A DNA stretch of 36,886 bases from Carboxylicivirga sp. (GTDB taxonomy: Bacteria > Bacteroidota > Bacteroidia > Bacteroidales > Marinilabiliaceae): the NCBI GenBank assembly GCA_025210475.1, contig JAOARW010000044.1, forward strand, positions 1-36,886, read 5' to 3'. The position numbers and the translations under genes were made by a program. How positions within the stretch are numbered: the first letter of the stretch is position 1; every line of letters starts with the position of its first letter. Shown here in pieces: positions 1-7,970 of the stretch. The notes below the pieces were generated by a model. The model ran no database searches. It was not told where the DNA came from and saw only the letters and a program-made list of their open reading frames with translations.

Positions 1-119
1 GAAGTACCAATGCAGCAGCAGAATCTTTCAATGCTAAAATCAAAGACTTCAGAAGGCAATTTAGAGGTGTGTCAGATGTGAGGTTTTTCCTTTACAGACT
101 GTGTAAAATTTATGCCTAG
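1..119 (+). CDS. Transposase, C-terminal fragment (ISL3-like), cut by window edge
   Basis: An open frame enters from the left edge (first full codon at 3) and ends at TAG 117-119. It encodes about 38 residues, beginning STNAAAESFNAKIK and ending FLYRLCKIYA. The N-A-A-A-E-S-F-N-A-K-I-K pattern, followed by an Arg/Phe-rich tail, is the C-terminal end of DDE transposases of the ISL3-like group common in Bacteroidota. The Glu of AAAESFNA would be the last catalytic acid. Only the tail is visible, so I cannot tell whether the element is intact. The right end of the IS should lie between this stop and the tRNA terminator at 170; I could not fix its terminal repeat without the left end. Confidence 0.72.
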   Translation, partial: STNAAAESFNAKIKDFRRQFRGVSDVRFFLYRLCKIYA

Positions 120-169
120 ACCCAGAATTTGCATGTGATCCCTTTTTACTTGATGCGGTATTCGGTTAC

Positions 170-203
170 AAAAAATCCCCGAAAGAAAATTCTTTCAGGG
201 ATT
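170..203 (-). terminator. Rho-independent terminator of tRNA-Ser
   Basis: On the minus strand a hairpin (six base pairs, one C·A mismatch, six more base pairs, four-base loop) is followed by a run of six T. It begins three bases past the encoded CCA end of the tRNA, so it is the natural terminator for that tRNA. Confidence 0.8.
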
Positions 204-205
204 AT

Positions 206-293
206 TGGCGGAGAGAGAGGGATTCGAACCCCCGGTACCTCGCGGTACAACGGTTTTCAAGACCGCCGCATTCGACCACTCTGCCATCTCTCC
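206..293 (-). tRNA. tRNA-Ser (anticodon UGA)
   Basis: Read on the minus strand the sequence begins GGAGAGATGGCAGAGTGG and ends in a complementary TCTCTCC acceptor strand with discriminator G and an encoded CCA (208-206). The anticodon loop reads CTTGAAA, giving UGA, which decodes UCN serine codons. A long variable arm (roughly TACCGCGAGGTA) is present, as expected for a class II tRNA, and the T-loop GTTCGAATCC is canonical. Length is 88 nt including CCA. A transposase tail lies about 90 bp downstream of its 3' end. Confidence 0.97.
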
Positions 294-685
294 AATACTT
301 TAATATTTTGTCTGAAACCCTTGTGGTCTCTCGTGTTTCAGTATTTATCTCTTTCGATAACCGATGCAAAATTAGGGTTTATTTTTAAACTGCAAAACAA
401 AAAACTATGTAAAATTTCAACTTATTTTGTAAGCCGCTAGTTGTTATTTGCTTATGCTGCTGGAAAATTTTTAAATGAGTGTGAATTTTAAAAGTGCACT
501 TAAACCAAGAAAATGTCTAATTTATGAACATAGGTGTAGAAATTATAGGAAACATCAAATATTAAATGCTTCGATACCTTACATTTGATCATTAATACTA
601 TCCTATAATGGATTTAGCACAGTTCATTAAAGAAATACATTTGAACGCTGGCTGCTTTTACCTGGTAGGCCTTAAAATTGTAGTT
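294..685. other. Intergenic region between tRNA-Ser and the GNAT gene
   Basis: AT-rich spacer. It holds a Bacteroidota-type promoter element at 580-587 (listed separately). I see no convincing gene. The in-frame extension of the GNAT frame back to 608 is judged not to be coding. Confidence 0.6.
580..587 (+). promoter_or_regulatory. Candidate -7 promoter element (TACATTTG) for the GNAT gene
   Basis: TACATTTG fits the Bacteroidota -7 consensus TAnnTTTG. Transcription would start near 594, giving a leader of about 90 nt to the start at 686. No good -33 TTTG is seen about 20 bp upstream, so this is tentative. Confidence 0.4.
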
Positions 686-1480
686 ATGATGGAAGAAATA
701 CAAATAATAGATTTAACACCTAAAAACATTGCAGATTACGGAGTGTGTGGTTATAAAGATGTAGCCAAGCACAAGGAGCTCCGGAATAAAATTGCCTGGT
801 TTAAGGAGTATTATCCCAAAGGCTTGCGTATAAAAGCTGTTCTGTCAGCGGATGGCAGCTATCAAGGAATGTTGGAGTATTTGCCTGGAAAATATGCTCA
901 TCGTCCGGTTAATACCAAAGCTTATATGTTTATCCATTGCATTTTTGTTGGTTTAAAAAAAGAATATAAGAACAAGGGGTATGCATCGAGATTACTGGAT
1001 GCTTGTATCAATGATGCCAGAGATAAAGGGATGCCAGGAGTGGCGGTCGTAACCAGGAAAGGCTCATTTATGAGTGACAATAAGATTTTTCTTAAAAAAG
1101 GTTTTGAAATTGTCGATAAAGCAAAACCTGACTTTGAATTATTGGTATATAAATTTGACCCTGAATACGAAAACCCTGAGTTTAAATCGACTATGTTTCA
1201 AAATCTAAGTTTATATTCCAATGGTTTAACCATTTTTCTTTCACCTCAATGCCCGTACACTGAAAAAAATGTTAATGCCATCGTTGATACAGCCAAAAGC
1301 AAGTATAATTTAACTACGCAATTAATCGATTTAAGCAATGCCGAAGCTGCTCAGGCAACACCATGTGCTTTTGGAACATTTTGCATCGTTTATAATGGAG
1401 AAGTCATTAGTCATCACCCAATCAGTAATAAACGATTTGAGAACATCATGAATAAACACATTAAGATAGAAGACATTTAA
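686..1480 (+). CDS. GNAT N-acetyltransferase with YoaP-like C-terminal domain
   Basis: About 264 residues. The first part (about residues 1-155) is a GNAT acetyltransferase fold that would use acetyl-CoA. The stretch KNKGYASRLLDACINDA matches the acetyl-CoA pyrophosphate loop (Q/RxxGxG/A, here KNKGYA), and KIFLKKGFE is the usual C-terminal GNAT strand. The last 80 residues resemble the YoaP-like domain, with SPQCPYTEKN (a thioredoxin-like active-site turn with one Cys) and TPCAFGTFCIVYNGE. The frame is open back to 608, but the family normally begins with an MxEIxIIDLTPxNI-like stretch, so I chose the Met pair at 686/689. The substrate is unknown. The stop codon overlaps that of the convergent mevalonate kinase gene by four bases. 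Confidence 0.85.
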   Translation: MMEEIQIIDLTPKNIADYGVCGYKDVAKHKELRNKIAWFKEYYPKGLRIKAVLSADGSYQGMLEYLPGKYAHRPVNTKAYMFIHCIFVGLKKEYKNKGYASRLLDACINDARDKGMPGVAVVTRKGSFMSDNKIFLKKGFEIVDKAKPDFELLVYKFDPEYENPEFKSTMFQNLSLYSNGLTIFLSPQCPYTEKNVNAIVDTAKSKYNLTTQLIDLSNAEAAQATPCAFGTFCIVYNGEVISHHPISNKRFENIMNKHIKIEDI

Positions 1481-2448
1481 AACTCTTGATAAACGGGTAT
1501 TATTTCTTTTCCATGGCGAGCGAAGAATTCTTTTGTATCCGGGTAATTTCGGGTAAAACCTAAAAAGAAACCACCACCACCAGAGCCACATAATTTCATG
1601 GTATAAAGTTGATTCTTCAATCCTTCCTGCCAGAATAATTGTATGTTTTCAGGTATCATTTCTTTAAAGTGTTGCAATTGAAATGATGAAAGTTGTTTAA
1701 GCATGCCAAATACGTCTCGCAATTGACCTTTCAATAGTGAAGTAATGCATTTGTTGGTTAGTGGAATTAGTTCGTTATCAATCGATTGTTTAAATGTTGG
1801 ATCTTTTAACTTGTCCATAAATCGTTTTACCAAAGGAGCTGTTTTGCCAGTGGTTTCTGCATCGAGCAGGAAAATAGCATCTTCATTAAGCACATCCTTA
1901 CGGGGAATACCCACCGATGAAATGTGGTTGGCATTTTCCAACACGATTGGGTGTTTCAGATAACAAATCAAAGGATCGATACCGGAGCTGGTACCATGAT
2001 AAAAGGACTCAATCTGTGCAAATTGCTTTTTAAGCTCAATGAGCTCCTGATCGCTAATGCCTAATCTCGATTCAGTCTTATTACTGGCATATTCGTTATA
2101 AACAGATGCCACCAAAGCCCCACTGCTGCCTAAACCATAGCCTTCGGGTATGCTTGACTCAAAGTACAAACCATTTTTCAAATCATCCTGAAATCGTTCA
2201 GTATCAATATCGGCCAGCAATTCATTATTGCCCTTCAGTTTATGTATATATTCAAACAACTCACTGAGCTGCTGATTTGATTTTTTTGCGAAATTGAGGT
2301 TGGTATAGCTATCGTTATTGATAAATCGCAGCTGACCATTAAAATGTGAATAGGGGATGGTCAAACCCATCGACCCAAGTATAATGGAGTATTCGCCGAA
2401 GAGCATCACCTTCGAATAATAAATATCTTTTTTGTCGTTTACTTGCAT
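1477..2448 (-). CDS. Mevalonate kinase (GHMP kinase family)
   Basis: 323 residues. Expected to phosphorylate mevalonate to 5-phosphomevalonate with ATP. All three GHMP motifs are visible. Motif 1 is KVMLFGEYSIILG (about 13-25). The ATP-binding glycine/serine loop is PEGYGLGSSGALVAS (about 101-115). Motif 3 near the C terminus is KLCGSGGGGFFLGF. It is the last gene of the nine-gene minus-strand cluster, 12 bp after mvaD. Its location beside the decarboxylase and HMG-CoA reductase supports mevalonate rather than another GHMP substrate. There is no terminator after it, and its stop overlaps the stop of the GNAT gene. Phosphomevalonate kinase is the main alternative, because a second GHMP kinase sits two genes upstream. 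Confidence 0.85.
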   Translation of the reverse strand: MQVNDKKDIYYSKVMLFGEYSIILGSMGLTIPYSHFNGQLRFINNDSYTNLNFAKKSNQQLSELFEYIHKLKGNNELLADIDTERFQDDLKNGLYFESSIPEGYGLGSSGALVASVYNEYASNKTESRLGISDQELIELKKQFAQIESFYHGTSSGIDPLICYLKHPIVLENANHISSVGIPRKDVLNEDAIFLLDAETTGKTAPLVKRFMDKLKDPTFKQSIDNELIPLTNKCITSLLKGQLRDVFGMLKQLSSFQLQHFKEMIPENIQLFWQEGLKNQLYTMKLCGSGGGGFFLGFTRNYPDTKEFFARHGKEIIPVYQEF

Positions 2449-2460
2449 TACTGCTTTGGC

Positions 2461-3498
2461 TTATTTGATTGATATTTCATCATATATTACCTCTTCATTT
2501 TCACACAATGGTTTTAAATGTTCTTCAATGAAAGGCACGATAATTTTACTTTGTGCTTTTGGGTAAATCAAGTGTATGTTCGGTCCAGCATCAATCGTAA
2601 AAGTAAGAGGCAGATGATGATGATCCCTGAATTTTTTAATGCGCTTAATGGCCCTCAATGATTCGGGTGCCAATAAAGTATAAGCAGGCGATGAACTCAT
2701 CATTAAACCATGCAAACTAAGTGCTTCTTCTTCACAAACTTCGGCAAACATTGCGAAATCACCACTGTTTAATGCCTGTAGTAACTTTTTAATGTTTTTA
2801 TTGGCCTGATGAATGCGTCCTTCACGATACGGATGATTGTCCATCAATTGGTGACCCACCGTACTGCTAACTGATTTGGCACCTTTACGAATAACCAGAA
2901 TGGTATCCTGTAAAGACATAAAATTACCATGAACCTGTTGGTTGATCCCAATTCCAAATTTATCCGAAGCAGAAGCTATTTCTGCTGATTGCCCCCAAAG
3001 TACCCAGCCCTTTTGAGTAGAGCGACAAGCACTGCCGGAACCTAAACGTGCCATTTCCGATATTAATTGATCCTTATTATCCCTTAAGCACTCCGGACTA
3101 AGTTGAATTTGCACATCAAAAAGTGCTTTTGAAATGGCAGCCATAGAGCTGGCCGAAGAGGCTATGCCACTCGAATGTGGAAAAGTGTTCGAGCTTTCAA
3201 TTATTAATTGACCTTTTTCCAAAAATGGCAGAAAGGCGCTTATTCGGGATGTTAATTGTTGCAATTTAGGAACAAAACTATCTTTACTTTTTCCTTCGAA
3301 TAGAAATCGAATGTCTAATTTATCTTCGCTTGGCTGATAACTTATCGTTGTATTTGTTACTGATTTTGAGAGCGTAAAGCTAATGCTGGGATTAACGGGT
3401 TCCTGAACCCCTTTTTTACCCCAGTATTTAACGATCGCAATATTGGATGGGGCAGAGGCTGTTGCCTTGATTATTTTTATATGCTCTGATACCTCCAT
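2461..3498 (-). CDS. mvaD: Diphosphomevalonate decarboxylase family protein
   Basis: 345 residues. Expected to make isopentenyl diphosphate by ATP-dependent decarboxylation of mevalonate 5-diphosphate. Near the N terminus TASAPSNIAIVKYWGK is the family hallmark. PHSSGIASSASSMAAIS is the ATP loop, LGSGSACRST (about 151-160) the active-site serine segment, and FTIDAGPNIHLIY (about 299-311) carries the catalytic Asp. It lies 6 bp after the GYDIA kinase and 12 bp before mevalonate kinase. Some bacterial members of this family act on mevalonate 3,5-bisphosphate or are only kinases. The conserved Asp and the Ser/Arg segment argue for true decarboxylation, but which phosphorylated mevalonate is used cannot be decided from sequence alone. 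Confidence 0.9.
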   Translation of the reverse strand: MEVSEHIKIIKATASAPSNIAIVKYWGKKGVQEPVNPSISFTLSKSVTNTTISYQPSEDKLDIRFLFEGKSKDSFVPKLQQLTSRISAFLPFLEKGQLIIESSNTFPHSSGIASSASSMAAISKALFDVQIQLSPECLRDNKDQLISEMARLGSGSACRSTQKGWVLWGQSAEIASASDKFGIGINQQVHGNFMSLQDTILVIRKGAKSVSSTVGHQLMDNHPYREGRIHQANKNIKKLLQALNSGDFAMFAEVCEEEALSLHGLMMSSSPAYTLLAPESLRAIKRIKKFRDHHHLPLTFTIDAGPNIHLIYPKAQSKIIVPFIEEHLKPLCENEEVIYDEISIK

Positions 3499-3504
3499 GT
3501 ATTC

Positions 3505-4425
3505 TCAAATTATAATTTCGTTATACTTAAAAATGGGATTTAATTGTTTGGCTTTGAAATATTTCCTGACGTATTCCTCTGATTCATCACAGGCCACCAT
3601 CATAAAATCACCACCCCAGGCACCCAATGTTTTTATGTAACCTTTAAAATCATTGAATTGTTCATTTTTAATTGAATTAAGTTGAACAATTCCTCCAATA
3701 ATTTGCTCGTGCTCCGCCATCAGATTACCAAACTGATCAACGTTATTCGCTCTTATCATTTTTTCGGTCAGCTGATCGATTAACGCAATATCACTGGTTT
3801 TAAGATTTTCCTGCTTAAAACGAGTAATTTCTTTACGACTACTCTGCTTCTGCCCGGAATAGACGAAGTAGATGTTTTCTGCAAAAGAAGGATTGAATTG
3901 AATTCTTTCAGTCTTTGGAATACCATCAATTAACTGGTAAATAATGGGAGAGGAGGCCGTGGCACAAGCTATATCATAACCCGATCCGCCAAAAGTATCT
4001 TTTAATAATTGATAGGGATAAACGCCTAACCATTGAGAAAGCAATGAAATCAAAGTAGAGCTGCTTCCCCAACCCCAATCTTTATCGAACTCAAGTTCTG
4101 TCGTAACGGATTTATTCTCCATTAATTCCTTGATGTCCGGCCGAAAATCGATACAAACTTTAAGTATTTTGGCTAAATCTTCGGCTAATGGCAATTGATC
4201 GCTTGAAACAATGTTTAAACTAGAGTCGAAGCTTGCCTGAAACCAATGCTTGCCATTGTTTTTTGCTGTCCAGCTTAGAAAACAAGTGTCGTCATTTTTA
4301 ACACCAAGTGTTTGACCATATTTTAAAGGAATAGCTAATGCTTTAGCTCCTGCCAAAACCAGATATTCACCCGATAATAAAAGTTTACCATTAGCTTTAT
4401 ACGATTCAATAAGTTCTGATTGCAT
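3505..4425 (-). CDS. GYDIA-type GHMP kinase, candidate phosphomevalonate kinase
   Basis: 306 residues. A GHMP kinase with motif 1 KANGKLLLSGEYLVLAG (about 10-26), the ATP loop WGWGSSSTLIS (about 115-125), and the segment GGSGYDIACA (about 145-154) that names the GYDIA family of Bacteroidota. The third motif is weaker (LGAWGGDFMMVA near the C terminus). It lies directly against the HMG-CoA reductase gene (no gap) and 6 bp before mvaD. The neighbouring genes supply every other step from HMG-CoA to IPP, so the missing 5-phosphomevalonate kinase step is the natural assignment. That is inference from context; the family motifs only show a small-molecule kinase. Confidence 0.8.
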   Translation of the reverse strand: MQSELIESYKANGKLLLSGEYLVLAGAKALAIPLKYGQTLGVKNDDTCFLSWTAKNNGKHWFQASFDSSLNIVSSDQLPLAEDLAKILKVCIDFRPDIKELMENKSVTTELEFDKDWGWGSSSTLISLLSQWLGVYPYQLLKDTFGGSGYDIACATASSPIIYQLIDGIPKTERIQFNPSFAENIYFVYSGQKQSSRKEITRFKQENLKTSDIALIDQLTEKMIRANNVDQFGNLMAEHEQIIGGIVQLNSIKNEQFNDFKGYIKTLGAWGGDFMMVACDESEEYVRKYFKAKQLNPIFKYNEIII

Positions 4426-5730
4426 TTAATTTCTTAGTTGTTGTAAATAGGATTCAACCAATGAGTAACTAACCACCCGCCCTTTAAAATGTTTGATGGC
4501 TTCCGTTTTTTCTGCAGCGTTGGCATTTAAAGCATTCAAAACATTCGTTAAGTGCAGTTTCATATGCCCCTTTTGAATACCGGTGGTTACAAGCGAGGCC
4601 ACTGCACCAAAATTGTTTGCCAAACCTGCTGCAGCGGCAATGGCCATCAATTGTTCAGCACTCGGATGCCGGAGGATTTCCATGGCTGCTTTTGCCATTG
4701 GATGTGTTTGTGTCAGTCCTCCAACAGTTCCCATCGCTAATGGAACCTCAAGGGTATATTCAAATTGCCCGTCACTTAGATCCAATCTTGTTAATGAGGC
4801 ATAAGTTCCGTTTCTGGAGGCATAAGCCTGTGCACCTGCTTCGATGGCTCTGAAATCATTACCCGTTGCTAATACCACCGCATCGATCCCATTAAATATT
4901 CCCTTATTGTGCGTTACTGCCCGATAAGGATCGTTAATGGCGATATCGACGGCCGTTTTGAAGCGTTGGCTAAATTTTTTAGCCGAGTATTCACCGGCAT
5001 AGGCTTGAAGATGATCCACCGGGCAACTGACCTTACATTCCACTTTGCATTCTGGTGTATAATTGCTTAAAATGGACATAATATGTTGCGCAGGAGTTTC
5101 TGACTTTAATTCTTCCTTCTCATTGATAAAATTAATCAAATGTGGTGCGATGGTTTCGAGGCAGGTATTAATAAAGTTAGCACCCATCGAGTCGGCTGTT
5201 TTAAACTGAATTAATGCCTGATGGGTATCTTTCATATTCGGAATGCTTTGAAAGGTGACATCCACAATGCCACCGCCACGCTGTCGCATTTTAAAGGTCA
5301 CTTGTTCCGTCACTTTTAAAAACAATTGCAGTAATTCCTCTTTTAGAGCTTTTAACTTTTCTATATCGCCCGCCCATTTAAAATGAATTTGACCATTTTT
5401 CAGGGTATTAACAATCCGTGTCTGAAACCCTCCGTTTTTGGCCCAAAAACTGGCTGCTTTTGAGGCAGCGGCCACCACTGAACTTTCTTCAATCACCATG
5501 GGAATCATGTACAACTTATCATCGATCAGAAAATTGGGGGCGATACCAAATGGTAAATAGAAGTTAGAGATGATGTTCTCTGAAATATCATTAAATAAAT
5601 GTTGCTCAGTGGGGTGTAAAAACTTTTTGAAGGCTTCACTCATTTCTGACGAAAGCTGCTGTTGATCAAGCAGAACTTGTACTTTCTCTTCGCGAGAAAG
5701 TTTTGAGAAGCCTTTGATGATTGTCGACAT
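4426..5730 (-). CDS. mvaA: Hydroxymethylglutaryl-CoA reductase, class II
   Basis: 434 residues. Interconverts HMG-CoA and mevalonate with a nicotinamide cofactor. The residues matching the catalytic set of the Pseudomonas mevalonii enzyme are present: Glu in MVIEESSVVA (81/82), Lys276 in THNKGIFNG, Asp292 in ATGNDFRAIEAG and His389 in GIQKGHMKLH. The length and the compact single-domain form without a membrane anchor mark class II, often labelled 'degradative'. The context is biosynthetic: IPP isomerase lies 1 bp upstream, and kinases and decarboxylase lie downstream with gaps of 0-12 bp. The NADH/NADPH preference cannot be read safely. A Cys-rich patch (PECKVECKVSCPVD, about 226-239) is of unknown meaning. 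Confidence 0.94.
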   Translation of the reverse strand: MSTIIKGFSKLSREEKVQVLLDQQQLSSEMSEAFKKFLHPTEQHLFNDISENIISNFYLPFGIAPNFLIDDKLYMIPMVIEESSVVAAASKAASFWAKNGGFQTRIVNTLKNGQIHFKWAGDIEKLKALKEELLQLFLKVTEQVTFKMRQRGGGIVDVTFQSIPNMKDTHQALIQFKTADSMGANFINTCLETIAPHLINFINEKEELKSETPAQHIMSILSNYTPECKVECKVSCPVDHLQAYAGEYSAKKFSQRFKTAVDIAINDPYRAVTHNKGIFNGIDAVVLATGNDFRAIEAGAQAYASRNGTYASLTRLDLSDGQFEYTLEVPLAMGTVGGLTQTHPMAKAAMEILRHPSAEQLMAIAAAAGLANNFGAVASLVTTGIQKGHMKLHLTNVLNALNANAAEKTEAIKHFKGRVVSYSLVESYLQQLRN

Positions 5731-5731
5731 A

Positions 5732-6733
5732 TTACTGTTCTTTTACTTTGAGGAAATTATTAGCCAGGTTCCATCCCTGATCGATCTTCTCAACAAATGT
5801 CTGGAGTTTACTGTAATCGCCCATGGCATGACGCAAAAAGGCAGAGCCCATACCATAAAAAGCCGGTAGTTTCGATATGGAAGTCAAGTAGTAGCCATCC
5901 AGCAAACTGGAAATTCCACCCGAAATAATCAGTTGTTTTACCTTAATGGAGTCAAGTGCTAATTCATCAACCAGCTCATTAACCAATCGTGTCATATCTT
6001 CCGCAGTGTGTCCCACATGAATAAAGGGATTAAAAACTTCGGCAGCCACAGCATTCGATCGGTTAAGTTCCACCAACGAAAAATTGGTTCCGCCCATTGC
6101 CGCAAATTCAATGGCTTCAATGGGCAATTGCAACAGGTGCTTCAGACTGGCTTTACCAAAACCCTGACCTACTTCTTTTACAATGAGTTTAAGTTTTGTT
6201 TGTTCGATAAACTCTTGTAATAGCACCAGTGAAGGACGTTTAAGCAGATCGCCTTCGGGTTGGAAGGCTTCCTGAAGTGGATTGATGTGAATGATTAAAC
6301 CATCGGCTGAGAGCTTTTCAACCATCTCACCAAGTTTATCGGTGGTGCCATTATCCAGCATGGTTTCCAACTGACAGATTCCAATATTAGCGAATAAGGG
6401 GGCATTTTCACCCATAATCGGCCTGACGTTAAAATCATCAAAGTGTTTTGGCGAGTCTAACAAAATACGACAAGAGCCAAGCCCCATTCCCAAGCCAAAT
6501 TCAGCACAGGCCTGAGCCAGGTTTTTATTGATCACACCGGCTCTCTGAGTACCACCGGTCATGCTCGACACCCACAAAGGCAAGCGCATCTTACGACCGG
6601 CAAAGGCATATTCTTTAGTAATCTTGCTATGCGTGCCAAACAGCGGTTCGTAGTCAAAACGGTTGTCCGCATGCTTGCCCTCCAGTCTTGAACTAAAAGC
6701 TAAATCAATATGATCACGTTTCCTGTCTTCCAT
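5732..6733 (-). CDS. fni: Type 2 isopentenyl-diphosphate delta-isomerase (FMN-dependent)
   Basis: 333 residues. Interconverts IPP and DMAPP using reduced FMN. SSMTGGTQRAG (about 57-67) is the FMN/substrate loop, RKRDHIDLAF at the N terminus is the usual opening, IHINPLQEAFQPEGD is the conserved central motif with the NPLQE acid pair, and IISGGISS is a glycine-rich phosphate-binding turn. GGTNFSLVE replaces the more usual GGTSWxxxE but keeps the pattern. It lies 1 bp before the HMG-CoA reductase gene and 41 bp after the acyl-CoA dehydrogenase gene, so it stands at the junction between the leucine-type genes and the mevalonate genes. Confidence 0.93.
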   Translation of the reverse strand: MEDRKRDHIDLAFSSRLEGKHADNRFDYEPLFGTHSKITKEYAFAGRKMRLPLWVSSMTGGTQRAGVINKNLAQACAEFGLGMGLGSCRILLDSPKHFDDFNVRPIMGENAPLFANIGICQLETMLDNGTTDKLGEMVEKLSADGLIIHINPLQEAFQPEGDLLKRPSLVLLQEFIEQTKLKLIVKEVGQGFGKASLKHLLQLPIEAIEFAAMGGTNFSLVELNRSNAVAAEVFNPFIHVGHTAEDMTRLVNELVDELALDSIKVKQLIISGGISSLLDGYYLTSISKLPAFYGMGSAFLRHAMGDYSKLQTFVEKIDQGWNLANNFLKVKEQ

Positions 6734-6774
6734 TGCTGCCGTTTTTGTTTAATGATGGTAAAAATAAGCTGAAC

Positions 6775-7923
6775 TTATTCCAATCCCAAATGCTTGCTGA
6801 TGACAATTCGTAAAATTTCTGATGTGCCTTCGCCAATTTGCAAAATTCGCTGATCACGGTAGAAGCGCTCAATGCTTGAAGATTTTAATAATCCCTGACC
6901 GGAAAAAATCTGAACGGCCTCATCAGCAACTTCTTTGGCAATATCGCTGCAATAAAGCTTGGCCATAGCCGCTTCTTTACCGAATGCTTTGCCGGCATCT
7001 TTCAAGGCACAGGCATTATAAAGGGTGTTTCGGGCCAACTCAATTTTTAGCGCCATATCAGCCAATTTGAATGATGTGGCCTGGTATTGAGAGATGGTTT
7101 TGCCAAACTGCTGACGTTTTTGAGCATAATCCATGGCCATTTCAAAAGCACCTTGTGCCAAACCAAGTCCCATAGCTGCTATGGATAGACGGCCTGAGTC
7201 CAGGGTTTTTAGCATTTGCCCCAGACCTTTATCTTGCTTACCCAGCAATTTTTCTTTATCGGCTTTGAGGTTGGTAAATTTCAGTTCGGCTGTATCTGAA
7301 GCTCGCCACATCATTTTACCAAACATGCGCTTGGTTTCAAAACCATCCTGATTGCGATCAACCAAAATAGTAGAGAAGCGTTTCTTATTATCGCCGTTAC
7401 TGGTGACAGCCAAAACGGTGATACCTTTCATCAACTCGTTGCTGCCATTGGTGATATAGCGCTTACTACCGTTAATCAACCAATGATCTTCCTTATCTTC
7501 AGCAACTGTTTGTACACCTTGTGCATCAGAGCCGGCCGTTACTTCGGTTAAGCCAAAGGCCCAGAGCCCTTCTCCCGATGTTAGCATAGGTATGTATTGC
7601 CGACGTTGCTCTTCGCTACCAAAATTATAGATGGGAGCGAGGCCAAGACTGTTGTGGGCACACATGGTAGCTGCCTGAGAACTATCTACACGTGCCAATT
7701 CTTCAACGGCAATAATGTACGACAATGTATCCAATCCTTGTCCACCATATTCCTTCGGCAGATCCACGCCAAATAAACCGGCTTTTCCCATTTTGCGTGA
7801 CAGATCCACTGAAAAGGTTTCTTTATCATCCAGTTCGGCGGCAATAGGTTTTATCTCTTTTTCAGCAAAAGTTCTTATTTTTTGTCTGAATGCTTCGTGT
7901 TTTTCTGTACTTAATATCGACAT
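6775..7923 (-). CDS. Acyl-CoA dehydrogenase in the leucine/isovalerate block
   Basis: 382 residues, full length for the family. FAD-dependent alpha,beta-dehydrogenation of an acyl-CoA. The ACAD signature AFGLTEVTAGSDAQG is at about 122-136, the FAD segment at RQQFGKTISQYQ (270-281), and the C-terminal IGEGTSEILRIV at 363-374. By position in the cluster it should oxidise isovaleryl-CoA to 3-methylcrotonyl-CoA. However, the catalytic base appears to be Glu365 in GEGTSE, as in short- and medium-chain, isobutyryl- and 2-methylbutyryl-CoA dehydrogenases. The position where true isovaleryl-CoA dehydrogenases carry their Glu (in LDxxR) is Gly244. Substrate is therefore open. Gaps of 41 and 47 bp on either side are the largest in the operon. 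Confidence 0.9.
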   Translation of the reverse strand: MSILSTEKHEAFRQKIRTFAEKEIKPIAAELDDKETFSVDLSRKMGKAGLFGVDLPKEYGGQGLDTLSYIIAVEELARVDSSQAATMCAHNSLGLAPIYNFGSEEQRRQYIPMLTSGEGLWAFGLTEVTAGSDAQGVQTVAEDKEDHWLINGSKRYITNGSNELMKGITVLAVTSNGDNKKRFSTILVDRNQDGFETKRMFGKMMWRASDTAELKFTNLKADKEKLLGKQDKGLGQMLKTLDSGRLSIAAMGLGLAQGAFEMAMDYAQKRQQFGKTISQYQATSFKLADMALKIELARNTLYNACALKDAGKAFGKEAAMAKLYCSDIAKEVADEAVQIFSGQGLLKSSSIERFYRDQRILQIGEGTSEILRIVISKHLGLE

Positions 7924-7970
7924 GGTTTATTTTTGCTTGTGCCAACAGCCCTTTGCCGGTGGCTATCCAT

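Noticed and set aside
129..440. Open frame of 103 codons with the segment [15 protein letters not shown]
   Set aside because: It is the antisense reading of tRNA-Ser, a well-known false ORF type.
4552..4853. Three overlapping plus-strand frames across the HMG-CoA reductase gene
   Set aside because: They are shadows of a well-supported gene on the other strand, with no family resemblance.
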